From Coptis chinensis (taxonomy: Eukaryota; Streptophyta; Magnoliopsida; Ranunculales; Ranunculaceae): 64,000 bases of DNA. This document shows positions 43,977-55,128 of this stretch, in pieces; within the stretch, counting starts at the first letter, position 1; the number at the start of each line of letters is the position of its first letter. The stretch spans positions 93,508,001 through 93,572,000 of the forward strand of contig CM027383.1 in assembly GCA_015680905.1 (NCBI GenBank), written 5' to 3'. Under the pieces are notes generated by a model, which had not been told where the DNA came from, ran no database searches, and worked only from the letters and a program-made list of their open reading frames with translations. Both the position numbers and the translations under genes were made by a program.

Positions 43977-45019
43977 TTAAGGGGCTGAAGGTAAAGATGG
44001 TAGTTCAGAAGATGGTGTAGATTCAAGAAAAGTAGTAACAATTTTGTCTGAGTTTTGAGAGGGAGAAATGAAAGTTGGAGATGACTCAATATTATCAGAA
44101 GGAATTTTGTGAAAAGATTTAATTAAATCATCAGAGGAAGTAGAAAAATTAGAGTCAGTATGAGTTTGGAAAGGAAACTCTGCCTCATTAAAAATCACAT
44201 GCCTTGAAATATATACCCTTCCAGTTGACATATCAAGACATCTGTTTGTGATTAAGAGAGTATCCAATGAAAACACATGACTTAGACCGAAGCTCCAACT
44301 TATGTGTTGTATAAGGCCTGAGTCAAGGAAAGCATCTACAACCATAGACCTTAAGCAGAGAATAATCTGGAGTTTGTTTAAACAGTTTTTCCCAAGGAGA
44401 TATATTATGTAAAGAGACTGAAGGAAGTCTATTTAACAAATAAATGGAAGTGGAGAAAATTTCTACCCAATATTGTGAAGGTATGTAAGATTGAGCAATG
44501 AGAGTTCGTGGCATATCAAGAATGTGTCTGCGTTTGCGTTCCATAACACCATTTTGTTCAGGTGTGTGTGGACATGTGAATTGATGCATAATTCCACAAG
44601 AAGAAATAAAAATTTCAAAAACATTACTTGTGAATTCGCCTCCATTGTCAGATCTCACACATTTAATTTTTTAATGAAAGAAAATTTTCAATGATAGACT
44701 TGAAAGATTGAAATGTAACAAAAAACTCTGACTTGAATTTCATTGGATAGAACCATGTATATCTTGTAAAGTCATCAACAATTGTAGCAAAAAATCTATA
44801 ACCTTTACAAGAAGATACAGGAGATGGCCCCCAAAGATCAACATGCAAAAGTTGCAATGGATTTACACTTTTACAAGTAGAAAGAGAGAAATGTAACTTG
44901 GTGCTTTTGCCTAAAGCACAAGCATTACAAAAAGACATTTTGCTTAAAGTTTGAACTGGAATGCTCTTTTCATGAATGAGTTTGCTGAGAATGGCAGGAG
45001 CTGGATGTCCAAGCCTCAT
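43977..45019 (-). pseudogene. Copia element 2 integrase
   Basis: Minus strand. MRLGHPAPAILSKLIHEK (45019 on) belongs to GAG-pre-integrase; CNACALGKSTKLHF is the finger end; LHVDLWGPSPVSSCKGYRFF carries the first Asp, RSDNGGEFTS (44655 on) the second, and PEQNGVMERKRRHI the Glu. A one-base shift separates 45019-44663 from 44658-44323, and another lies near 44340. The last part (44345-43977) is the serine/threonine/proline-rich linker to RT. Confidence 0.88.
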
Positions 45020-45121
45020 ATGCCAAGTTGAAGCAGTGACTTTATTGGAATAAAATGCAACCGAAGACTGACTTGATTGAGAAGTAAAGTGAAGAGGATA
45101 AAGACCATTTTCAGTTGGCCC

Positions 45122-45568
45122 TTAGAAAAGAATCTTCCCCGATACAATGTCCTTGACATAGAAAGCATTAGGAGAGAAGATTAAAACACAATTATTATCA
45201 CTAACAAACTTATGAACACTTAGTAGATTATGAGTGATTTTAGGAACATGTAAGATATTTTTCAGATGAAAGGAATGATTAGAACTTGAAGTTTGAAAGA
45301 ATGAAAAACCAGTGTTAAGAATGGTCAAGCCTTGTCCATTGCCGACCATGACTTTATCTGAGCCTTTGTAATCAGTGTGGAGATTAAGATTGGAAAGATC
45401 AAGTGTAAGATGTGTTGATGCTCTAGTGTCAGTATACCAATAAGAGTCATGACTGTTCTGTATAGAATGATTTGCATTACTTGAAGAAGCACCTCCATTA
45501 TCAGAGTTAGAAGTTTCATTAAAGCTGGTAAGCATGGCTAATTTAGCTGGTGGAATTCTCCCCCACAT
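45122..45568 (-). pseudogene. Copia element 2 protease
   Basis: 148-codon minus-strand frame. The active site reads YWYTDTRASTHLTLDLSNL, so the Gly of the D-[ST]-G-A signature is Arg and the protease should be dead. NILHVPKITHNLLSVHKFV and NNCVLIFSPNAFYVKD are the usual C-terminal strings. The region between 45019 and 45122 (SATWHM-like) is out of frame. Confidence 0.85.
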
Positions 45569-45569
45569 A

Positions 45570-45724
45570 GTTATGATTCATTCTATTATATATGACAATC
45601 AAGAGCCATGTGTCCAAATTTATTTCAGATTTAACATTGCGGCCTTGGATTGTTACTGGAAGTTGAAGTATTGTTATTATACAAATATGAATTTCCACCA
45701 GAATCTCTTCCATTTGATCCATTG
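45570..45724 (-). pseudogene. Copia element 2 gag end with degenerate zinc knuckle
   Basis: Minus-strand asparagine/serine-rich segment followed by NKFGHMALDC (about 45635-45606), the second half of a CCHC knuckle; the first half contains two stops in place of residues around the second Cys. This is the continuation of the gag segment at 47053-47274, separated from it by the 45730-47047 insertion. Confidence 0.75.
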
Positions 45725-45729
45725 TATTC

Positions 45730-47047
45730 TGATAAGAGCCAAAAACTGCAGTTTTAACCCCTTAATAATATTACATTTAGATCAATTATGCTTATAATAA
45801 ATAAAAGTTAGTACTGTTTATGTACGTTTGTATATTTCATGTATTAAAATTAAATATGTGAAGAAATATGTTACTTTTGCAAGAGAAATGAGCAAATGTT
45901 GGTTGTTAAGAAGTTCTATAGTTAAAAGCCAAGTTTCAAGAAGAAAAAAGGCTTTTTAAATCCCAGTCAAAGTTGTAAAGTCAAAGTCAACGCGGGCAGA
46001 AATAGAGTAGAAAAGTCAACAGAACTTCTATAAGCCGTATATTTGGACTCAGACTTCAGAATTGGGCTTACTATATGTCAAAACGACCGGCTCAGAAAGT
46101 TCTATCTAATGGTTTAGGCCTTGATCCAATCAGAGGAGTAAAAGTGGATAAAAAGGCTATTATAGTAATTTCCAACAGAGAAACCCTTTTTGGCCGGACT
46201 TCAGTAATTAGGTTTTGGGTTTAATTTAATGGCCCAAAACATAGCTCCAAGGCCCATACATGAAATTGTAAACCTAGCCCTCTCCTATATAAAGAGGACT
46301 AAAGCCCTTAATTAGTTTAATTTTAATTAGCTATCTTTCTTCTCTTAGTCTAAAACCTAATTATCATTGTTTTCTAGCCTAGCCACCATTAATAAAAGCC
46401 AAGTTATTGTTATTGTTTCTATGATGTCTTACTCTTATTCTTTTAATTATGATAATCTAATGAATCTTAGTTAAACCTCCATTAGAGGGGTTTGATTAAA
46501 GCTTTGAGAAAGACTTGATGTATTAGTATAAAATAGTTGTAATAAAGATATTCTACTATAGAGGGTAGTTAATTCACTATGAGAATGAGTTTCAATTGCC
46601 TCACATGCTAATTATTAGTTGGTAGAGATGTCATGAATAATTAGGGATAAAAAGACCTAACCTTTATGTGAAAACATAAAGATAGGATTGCAACAAATCT
46701 ATACTAGCGTATTAAGGATTAATCAATTCAAGGTGGAATCAAATCCCCCTAATCTCTTCTTCTCATTCACATCTTCTCGTTAAACTGCCATAGTATAATT
46801 TATAATATCTTAATTAGTTATTTTCGCCATATTAGTATAATTAAATTATTGCTCTCATTGATATTGTAGAATTGCTTAAGTTAGAGAAATTTACGTCTAA
46901 GCAACTAGGAGTGGAACGAATTCTGACTCCAGTTTTATTATAAGATAATCGAGGGTAAAACTTTGATAAATAGAAAATATTCATGTTTTTACTTCTGCCG
47001 AGTTTAATTAGTTAAGTAGGAGTAAAAGCGAGTTTTTACAATTATTT
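45730..47047 (+). mobile_element. Insertion in copia gag, probable solo LTR
   Basis: 1,318 bp flanked by the direct repeat TATTC (45725-45729 and 47048-47052). It starts TGATAAGAGCCAAAAACTGC. The right end is acaattattt; CA occurs 7 bp earlier at 47039-47040. Removal of the insert and one repeat gives an uninterrupted gag frame across the site. It holds a ctatataaagagg TATA box at 46284-46296 and no coding region. The part 46440-47000 (aaacctccattagagggg, ggtagag.tgt.atgaataatt, cta.gagtggaacgaat) is related to 59830-60400 next to the Athila-type element. Confidence 0.72.
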
Positions 47048-47052
47048 TATTC

Positions 47053-48436
47053 TCCATTATAACTTCTTCCACCATTGTTATATCCTCTGCCATATCCTGA
47101 GTTGTTTCCATTATAATTTCCTCTGTTGTAACTTCTACCTCTGTTGTTACCTCGACTATTTCCTCTACCTCTTTGATACTGATTCATAGCAGCAAAAGCT
47201 TGATGAATTTGTTCAATATTCATACCATAACCTATGTTACTTGTTTCAAGAGTTAATTCTTCACATAAAAGCAAACCATGTAACTTATCTAACTGAACTA
47301 GATTATTTTGAGACCTTGTTTTGATAGATGTGGAAAAGGGTTTATACTCATAAGTTAAACTACTTAAGACATGAAAGATAACATCTTCATTAGGTAAGTG
47401 AATCCCAGTAGCAGCAAGACTATCAGTGAGTACTATTTTGATATGTTGAAGACTTGAAGATACTCACTCATTGGTGTTGATCCTTTCTTTATGTTTTGTT
47501 TGTTTTAAACTGACTAACATGAGCCCTTGATATAGTAGACAATCTCTTCTCTAAAGTTAACCACAAAGACCTTGAAGTGGATAAACCAACAACATATGGA
47601 AGTAAGTCTTCTGACAATGTGGAATTAAGCCAAATTAAGAGCATTAATTTGATCTCTTTTCATCCCAGCAATATAGGCTGGGTTTATAACATTCGTAAAG
47701 CTACCATTTCCATTATCACGAGTAAAAAATTTAGAGGGACAAGGATCTGTACCATCAATAAGACCATGCAGATCATATGTATTGAAGATCAGTAAAAAGA
47801 GAGACCGCCATTGAAGATAATTTTCCTTCTTAAGCTTGATTGGCACCATATTTGAAATATTCTGAAAAGAGTATGAGGGTGACTATGGTGGTGCAACCAT
47901 AGGAATATTCATATTCATCATGTTAACAGGACTTGCAGCTTGAAAAGAAGTAGCTTGACCATTTGCTCCAAGAACAGCATTAGAAGTAGAAGCACCATTA
48001 GAACCAAGAACACCATGTGAACCAACTCCATGTGAATTAAAGACACCATTAGAGCCAAGAACATGTGAACCAAAAACACCATTAGAACCAAAAACGGCAT
48101 GTGAACCAAGAACATTAGGATTCTGAGTATTATAACCATAATTCTTATTAAAGAAACCATTCTGAGTGTTGAAGCCACCAAATTCTTGAAATGAAGGTGG
48201 GTTTGGATGGTTGAGATCATGAATCTGAGAATTTGAACTTAGATTTGGATTTCAAGCTAAAGCTGAGAATTGAACATCAGCAATTGTGCTTTGATACTGG
48301 AATTTGAGCATCAGTAACATCATTGATTGTAGTTCAAATTTTGGAATAGAAGCATCAGCAATTTGATTTGATAGTTTTGTTGATTTCAATCGATCGATTG
48401 TGAAGAAGGAACATTTACTTGATTTGTTTGTGCCAT
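47053..48436 (-). pseudogene. Copia element 2 gag, N-terminal and middle parts
   Basis: Minus strand. ATG at 48436 (MAQTNQVNVPSSQSID). The N-terminal region holds a low-complexity repeat of GSNGVFGSH-type units (about 48130-47970; visible in the frame that is not the long Met/Leu frame). Capsid similarity starts with PIKLKKENYLQWRSLFLLIF (47846-47787) and DLHGLIDGTD. After a broken stretch (47620-47280) comes QIHQAFAAMNQYQRGRGNSR and Asn/Gly/Arg/Tyr repeats (47210-47055), typical of the basic nucleocapsid of copia gag. Several frameshifts. Confidence 0.8.
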
Positions 48437-49301
48437 TTGAACCCTAGAAATTGTTTTGAATGACTGTTGACTTGATTAGATTTTGTTGGCTCAATTGTTC
48501 TCAGTTACACATTCACTTGAACTAATTGTTTTCTCTTTAAAAAAAAACTCCCATGCCCTTCCAAGCAAATTTCTCACTGCAAGTTTTCCAAGGGAGGTGA
48601 AATTCTCCCATGGACGGCGCACTCCATAAATGCTTCCTACTATATGTGTGATTCTAGCTATGCCATGTACCACCAATAAATACTTTCAGCAGAGAAAAAA
48701 CAGAAAAACATGTGCAGACGCACAGACAAGTGCACAACACTAGACATTATCAAAAATTGTTGTCGAATTCCGAAAGTGGGAAATGCAGATACTTACAAAT
48801 AATTCTAGCATTTTTTAATAGTCTAGCGAAAGTACGATAAAGGTCGATTGCCACATCTATATCAACATTTGGATATCGACTAAGCTCTCACCGCATCGGT
48901 GTTATCAATGCTCCTCGCGGTAACTAGATTGTTTTGTACACTCACGAAATATAGGTGTACACCTTTATCGCAACTTCGGGGAAAATTTTAGGACAATGTA
49001 ACCATGGGTGTACTAGTTGTGCCTCTCTTCGTTCATCCGGGCTTGGAACAAGTTTCCTCCAAATTACGACTCCACGACCCGTCATGCCAGTCGGATGGAC
49101 ATAGAACGATTTACCGTAGTAAATGGTGGATGCAAATACAATACTTCGATTAAACCACGGAGATTCCATTGGGCACTCATCAAATTGGATTGGGCAACCC
49201 TCAAAAAAAGAAATTTTACAAATTTGCCATATTACAAGTTTGCCATCAAAGCCCAAGCCCAAAGAACCAATTCAACCCGGTATCGCCAAAACGAACCCTC
49301 C
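48437..49301. other. Spacer between copia element 2 and the palindrome region
   Basis: The first ~60 bp (to about 48497) may be what remains of the 5' LTR of copia element 2 (ttgagccaacaaaatc on the minus strand). The rest shows no gene; a 106-codon minus-strand frame (48942-49262) has no recognised family. Confidence 0.4.
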
Positions 49302-49944
49302 GGTCGTTTACGTTTTACACTCAAACTACATGACCATGTCGTGCAGTGTACACTCAAACGACTTGGCCAAAGTCGTTCGTTTACACTCAAACGACATGGT
49401 CGTGGTCGTTTGAGTAAAACGTAAAACGATTATGACCATGTCGTTTGAGTGTTAACGTAAAACGACTTGGCCAAGTCGTTTGAGTGTACACTCGGGCGAC
49501 ATGACCATGTCATTTGAGTGTTACTTTGAGTTTGAGTTACACTCAAACTACATGGCCAAGTCGTTTGAGTGTATACTCAAACGATATGGACAAGTCATTT
49601 GAGTGTTACTCACACTAACTTTTGAAACTACGTGTCCATGTCGTTTGAGTTTACACTGAAACCACTGCGACCATGTCGTTTGAGTATACACTCAAAACGA
49701 CTTGGTCATGTAGTTTGAGTGTGCTACATGGCGGCGTAGTTTGAGTGTACACTCAAAGCGACATGGCCATGAACGATATGGTCACAGTAGTTTGTGTGTT
49801 AGTGTGAGTAACACTCAAACGACTTGTCCATGTAGTTTTTGAGTATACACTCAAACGACTTGGACATGTAATTTGAGTATACACTCAAGCGACTTGGTCA
49901 CGTGTTTGAGTGTACACTCAAACGACGTGACACGACTCAAAACG
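49302..49944. repeat. Palindrome array A (AAACGACATGG core, GAGTGTACACTC linker)
   Basis: About 640 bp built from alternating palindromes: AAACGACATGGNCATGTCGTTT-like cores and the 12-bp palindrome GAGTGTACACTC. One unit is about 34-40 bp. Examples: 49440-49455, 49473-49500, 49560-49580, 49675-49700. Some cores read AAACTACATGG or AAACGACTTGGCCAAGTCGT. Each unit can pair with itself or with neighbours, so the array could form extended hairpins. No coding. Confidence 0.85.
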
Positions 49945-50099
49945 ATTTCAATTGAATTAGAAAAATTGAACCGATTTAAAAAATTGGGTTAGAAACAACA
50001 CAATTACATCAATAAAACTACATGCACTCTACACTCTTTATCTGTTATGACATAGTATCTTTATAACCAAGTTAAAACATGTAATCAAACATGCTATAA

Positions 50100-50760
50100 A
50101 ATCTAAAATAATAATTTGTTTTATATCTAAACTTGTTATTATTATTATTTTTTCAATTGTGAATAATAAACTAGTTTGGGGTTTAGAGTTCAGAGTTCAA
50201 GGTTTAGAAATTTCGTACCAACATATTTCACTTAATTATTTGAAATAATAATTTGTTTTATATCTAAACTTGTTATTTTTTATTTTATTTTTAAAATTGT
50301 GAATCATAAACTAGGTTGAGATTTAGGGTTTAGGGTTTAGAGTTGTTTACAAATTTCGTGCTAACAAATTTTACTTAATTATTCAAAATAATAATTTGTT
50401 TTATTTATAAACTTATTATTTTTTATTTTCTTTTTCAAATTTTGAATCATAAACTAGTTTGGGGGTTTAGGGTTTAGGTTTAGGGTTTAGGGTTTACAAA
50501 TTTCGTACCGACATAAAAAAAAATTTAATTTCAAACATATTTCACTAAATTATCCAAATCTAAAATAATAATTTGTTTTATATCTAAACTTGTTATTTTC
50601 CATTTTTTTTTTATTCAATTGTAAATAATAAACTAGTTTGGGGGGTTTACAAATATATTTCACTCAATTATTTGAAATATATCAAAATTTCAAATATATA
50701 TAGAATACTCATTCACTCAGTTTAGAGTTTAGGGTTTACATAGAATACTCAAGTTTCTCT
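50100..50760 (+). repeat. ~140-bp tandem repeats containing telomere-like TTTAGGG runs
   Basis: Four copies marked by aataataatttgttttat at 50107, 50244, 50387 and 50564. Each has aaacttgttatt, a T/A-rich run, ttgtgaat.ataaactagtttgg and then a (G)GTTTAGGG tract: 50321-50340, 50466-50497 (four units, one TTTAGG) and single units near 50728. The motif equals the plant telomere repeat. Next to them, taa/aat runs are simple sequence. Confidence 0.85.
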
Positions 50761-50798
50761 ACATACTCAAGTTTCTCTACACACTCAAGTTTCTCTAA

Positions 50799-53640
50799 AT
50801 GGAACATCAAGATGAAGAAGAAGTATTTGAGGTAATGTTTGAGGTACAACAACAAATTAGAGAAGAAGAACAAATTAGAGAAGGAGAAAACAGAAGATAT
50901 GTTGAAAGTGAAGAAGTGGAACAAAATGTTGAAGGTCAAGGTGAAAATTTTGAAGATGCGACAAGTCGAGCAAATGAAATTCCGAGAAATCGTCGACGAC
51001 AAAATGCAAACCTAAATAATGAGGTAACACTTGATTAAAATGAATACAAAACACTTGATTGATTGAATGAATGAATGAATGGATGCAAAATGAATGAATG
51101 CAAAACCCGAGCCCAAAACGACACATGGTCGGGTTCGTTTGGGAACACTATCAAAGCGACATGGGCCTGTGGTTTGAGAACACTACTGAACGACATGGCG
51201 GTGTAGTTTGAGAACACTACTGTAACGACATGGGCTGGGTCGTTTCATTACACACTATAGCACTACATGACCGGTCGTTTCATTACACTATAGAACTACA
51301 TGGCGGGTCGTTTGGACTCTTGATGAAACTACATGGCTAGGTCGTTTGAAACTAAATGCAAATTGTTTGAGACTCTTGTTTTATTCTTCTATATGTAGAA
51401 TTCTTTGCCGCTATCCGGGAACCGATCTTCTGCAAACTCGAATGATGTGGATTGTCAACCCGATTTTAAGTGATACAAATGTAAATTTTTACTACGGAAG
51501 AGGTATGATTGAGTAGGCATTCATTTCATTTTTTTTTTAAATTTTCTAAATATAATTTTATTAGTGTATTAATAATAGTTGTTGTTTTTTATGTGTTTAG
51601 GTCTTTCATACACGTAGCGAGGCAATCGATTGGGCAACCGCTAGAGGAAGACAAGTTAATGTTGTTGTGGTCATTGAAAAGTCAGAGTGTGCCAAAGGAA
51701 ACCGAGTAGCAAGATTGAATTTGGCTTGCGAGTGCTCGGGTGTGTATCGGTCACACAAGAAGGAAGGCGAAGAGAAGGTCGGGAACCAAGAAATCGGGAT
51801 GTCCATTTAAGTTAAAAGGTGTTTTCCAATGCGGCACTGTCGATAGTTGGAAAATTGTCATTCTTAATGGTGTTCACAACCATCCATTGGCGAAGACCCT
51901 TGAAGGACATGCATTTGCTACTTTCGACTAACCGTTCCAGAAGTTAGTATTTGTCGAGATGAGTAAGTATGGAATAAAACCTAAACAAATATTGGATTCC
52001 ATCAAGAATAGGTATCATGATAACATCTCTAGTATATCCCAAGTCTACACCGCAAGGCGTAAGGTGAGGAAATTGGATATGAGCGGTCTCACACAATTCT
52101 GAGATTGTGTGAGTTGTTAGCAAAAGAACATTATTTTGAGGAGTTGAGACGAGGGATGAGAATACCGAGGAGATAACGGGATTGTTATGGGCCCATCCGT
52201 AAGGTGTTAAGTTGGCTCGGACTTTTCCAACATTTTCATGTTAGATGCTACCTACAAAACTAGCAGTATCGGTAGCCTTCGCATGCGAGTTTGTTGGGGT
52301 GACTTCAACGTGGAAATCTTTCACCGTGTGTGTCGCTTTGCTTCACTGAAACAACAAATCGACTATGAGTGGGCCCTACATCATTTTAGTGGCTTGCTTG
52401 GTGACATAAGCCCATCCGCGGATCGCGGTTCAACAGGGGACTTAGCCCCTCGATGAGTGCCGGCCGACGAGTTTTCCCTAACGCACACAAGCATCTATGT
52501 AGATGGCATATCGCCACGCGTCGTCCTTTCAAAATGTTACGATATTTTTCCAACCTGAGAACTTGTAGAAGGCCCGTTCGTGGAACACCGTAGTCAAATC
52601 GAAAGAGAGGTTATTTTCAGTAGATGGGATGATTTGGAAAAATATTACGAGGGGTTGAGTACTCCAATTTTGTTTGTTATTTGCGAGGAGACTTGGTTTC
52701 CTCCACGGGGATCGATTCAGTATGTTGTTGGACTGACCAACACATTCACTTTGGGAGTACAACGACCAATAGAATTGAAGGGTCTCATGCTCGGTGAAGC
52801 GTGTACTAGGAAATGCAAACCGTCATGATTTTTTGAGTATGTTTAGCTTAATCCACCCGATTCTAGAGATCCGGATGTCGAGATTAGAGCTACCTTCGAG
52901 AGAAGTATGATTATAACTCAAAGACCACCACGGATTCCTTTGTTTCGTGAACTCGAGAGGCCTTGTCTCATGCAAGTGTTTAGACTTGTTATTTGAAGAA
53001 ATAGATACCCGTAAAGCGTGTTAAAGATGGAGAGATAAGGTGTTGGTGCTATTTGGCGCGACGAGCCATGGACCGCCATGTGCTCATGAATTAATTGAGT
53101 TTGAAGAGCAAGAGCGTCTATCCCTTTGACCGCTATCGACCCCTTTGGAAAACATTGTGCCTTCTCCCAATGTGTCGGTGGGTGTTGGTCCCGATGTTGC
53201 ACCTTCGATGGACTTGTTCATGAATAGGTTTGCAATGGTTTTGAAGAAGAGCAGGAGGTTATGATTAGAAGCTTATGGAGATTGCCGCACTGAAAAGTAC
53301 ATGGCTAGTACCGCCTTGTGAGGAAGCAAAACCAAAGGTCGGCCGAAAGGTAGCAGCAGCGTATAAAGTTTCAAACTGAGATGATAACTCTTCAAAGCAG
53401 ATCCATCTCATTTTGAACATTCTCAACGTGACCATGAAGAGTGGGTCTCGTCCACAACCAAACATTACCACCCAAAACACCCACACTACACCAAGAAAGA
53501 AGTCTTTCCAAAACTACCAACCCAAAACATCCACACCACACCAACAAATAAGCCTTCTCCAAAAAACACCAAAACAACCACACCAAGAAATAAACCTTCT
53601 CCCCAAAACACCAAAAACAACCACACCATTTAAATAAGCC
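50799..53640 (+). pseudogene. MULE transposase with FAR1-type DNA-binding domain and SWIM finger
   Basis: Cut-and-paste transposase of a Mutator-like element, nuclear. Exon 1 is acidic (MEHQDEEEVFEVMFEVQQQI, 50799-51022) and ends at a GT donor. A clean GT-AG intron lies at 51507-51600. From 51601 a FAR1/WRKY-GCM1-like domain is seen: FHTRSEAIDWATARGR, ACECSGVYRSHKK, TKKSGCPFKLKGVF, NGVHNHPLAKTLEGHAFA. MULE core: LDATYKTSSIGSLRMRVCWG (52238 on), CRWHIA (52502), WDDLEKYYEG and ETWF (52620-52695). SWIM-like finger: THGLPCAHE-like SHGPPCAHELIEFEEQE (about 53057-53110). Frameshifts near 51770, 51930, 52410 and 52830. Not active. Confidence 0.8.
51111..51385. repeat. Palindrome array B (GAGAACACTAC linker)
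   Basis: Core AACGACATGG / GTCGTTT repeated about six times with linkers ttgagaacactact or ttacactatag (51150-51300) instead of GAGTGTACACTC. Arms are less complete than in array A. It lies between the acidic exon and the next coding part of the transposase gene, hence inside the putative first intron. Confidence 0.7.
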
Positions 53641-53660
53641 TTCTCCAAAACGGTACACCA
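53461..53660 (+). repeat. Short repeats in the linker between transposase and OTU domain
   Basis: About four copies of a ~45-50-bp unit (ccaaaacaccaaaacaacca, caccaagaaataaaccttctc) at 53480-53655. In one frame they give Pro/Thr/Asn/Lys-rich repeats (TPRNKPSPKNTKTTTP), as expected for a flexible linker between the SWIM finger and the OTU domain. Confidence 0.65.
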
Positions 53661-53699
53661 ACGAAATGTGAGATGGCTTAGACTTTTGGAAAGACGAGG

Positions 53700-54324
53700 G
53701 TCCTAAGGATTACGGGTTGGATATTCTGAAGAAATGCATAAATACATTGTTAGAGTCCATGACCCTCGTTGGCGATGGCAACTGCGGTTATAGAGCTTTT
53801 CTGCATTGCATTAGGAAGAAGTCAAGAAGAATGGCCACAGATGAGAAGGAGTTGTAGACGAAGAGCATCGACAACCTCCCCTTTATTGTACTTTGTACAA
53901 TCAAAGTGAGTTTTTTATTCGATGAAGGAAATCCTACATGAAGAAGGTTACGCACCCTTAAATAAGTGGATGAGCATGCCTTTTCTTTGGATACTTATTT
54001 TTTCAAGATTTAATGTTGTCCTTATGCATTTAGGAGCTCGTCGGTGCTTCCTTCTCATGCTGAGACCCAAGCAAATCCGAGAGAGTGACCCAAGTGTTGG
54101 GTAGCGCATATATTGGTGGAAATCATTTTGTCAATGTTGAACTTGTTGAAGATTGTCCGGTTCCTCCGATGTCGCGCCAATGGCTTAGAGTTCGATATGA
54201 TATTGCTGAAAGTTGGAATTTGGCCTTGACAGTAAGGCAATTGCAATTTATGGCATTGAACATTCCCAATTTAATATGGGAAAAGGAGCTCGTTGAAGAC
54301 CCAACAGTACATGTTATCGACTAA
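53700..54324 (+). pseudogene. OTU-like cysteine protease domain at the transposase C-terminus
   Basis: OTU proteases remove ubiquitin or ubiquitin-like modifiers; copies fused to MULE transposases are known in plants but their role is unknown. Here VGDGNCGYRAF (53768-53800) carries the Asp-Gly-Asn-Cys catalytic string. W..MPFLWILI...FNVV (53965-54010) is the central part, and GNHFVNVELVEDCPVPPMS (54118-54174) holds the catalytic His in NHFV. The end is at TAA 54322-54324. A frameshift lies around 53890-53920 (next to a GTGAGT donor-like string, so an intron is possible) and another near 54080. Confidence 0.78.
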
Positions 54325-54344
54325 GCTGTTTGTATGTTGTCGAT

Positions 54345-54800
54345 ATGATATATTTATGTAATTTGTATTTTGATGTAATTTGAAACAAGTGTAATTTGAT
54401 TTGATTTTTATGTTATCAATGTTAGGGCTTTTATTTTATTTGATTTGGAAATCGAGTAATCGACTAAGTTGATTCGGACGGCAATCGAGTGATTTTGAAA
54501 TCGAGCGATCGACTAAGTGATATATTGATGTAATTTGATATTTTGATGTAATTTGGAACAAATGTAATTTTATTTTATTTTTTTGTTATTTGGAAATAAT
54601 GTTAGGGCTTTTATTTGATTTGATTTGGAAATCGAGTGATCGATTAAGTTGATTCGGACGGCAATCGAGTGATTTGGAAATAGAACGATCGACTAAGTTG
54701 ATTCGGACGTCAATCGAGTGATTTTGAAATCGAATGATCGACTAAGTTGATTCGGATGGCAATCAGTGATCAACTAGTTGATTTGGACCCAATCGAAAGT
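54345..54800 (+). repeat. 49-bp and ~180-bp tandem repeats
   Basis: cgactaagttgattcgga-type blocks occur at 54461, 54510, 54641, 54690 and 54739, about 49 bp apart within clusters. A larger ~180-bp duplication (gtaatttg.tattttgatgtaatttg ... gttagggcttttatt) covers 54350-54470 and 54525-54650. It follows directly after the OTU stop, in the 3' region of the transposase gene. Confidence 0.8.
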
Positions 54801-54836
54801 GATTTGAAATAATGTTAAGTATGTTGTCAATAATAA

Positions 54837-55110
54837 CCGAAACTACACGGGTGAAGTCGTTTGGCTTTAATACAAAAGCGACCCGGCCGGATCGTTTGGT
54901 CTAAAGGCCAAACGATGTGATGTCATGTCGTTTGGCCTTTAGACCAAACGATGTGTCCATGTCGTTTGGCCTTTAGACCAAACGATCCGGCTGGGGATTT
55001 GAGATTAAAAGCTTAACGATCTGCCGCGGGTCGTTTGGTATAAAGGAAAAACGATCGCTGCGGGTCGTTTGGCCTTTATGCCAAACGACGCGGTACCGGG
55101 TCGTTTGGAA
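54837..55110. repeat. Palindrome array C (GGCCTTTAGACC linker)
   Basis: Units AAACGATGTG...CATGTCGTTT joined by GGCCTTTAGACC or GGCCTTTATGCC: for example 54899-54920, 54926-54960, 54966-54985, 55070-55090. The core is as in arrays A and B, but the linker is different again and the GC content is higher (ccgcgggtcgtttgg). It lies between the convergent 3' ends of the transposase and PMD genes. Confidence 0.83.
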
Positions 55111-55128
55111 GAAAATTTTTCAAAATTC

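Noticed and set aside
47918-48220. 100-codon Met/Leu/Val-rich ORF, membrane-like
   Set aside because: It is another frame of the repetitive N-terminal gag sequence; hydrophobicity results from the repeat.
48942-49262. 106-codon minus-strand ORF
   Set aside because: No recognised family or repeat; long frames of this size occur by chance here.
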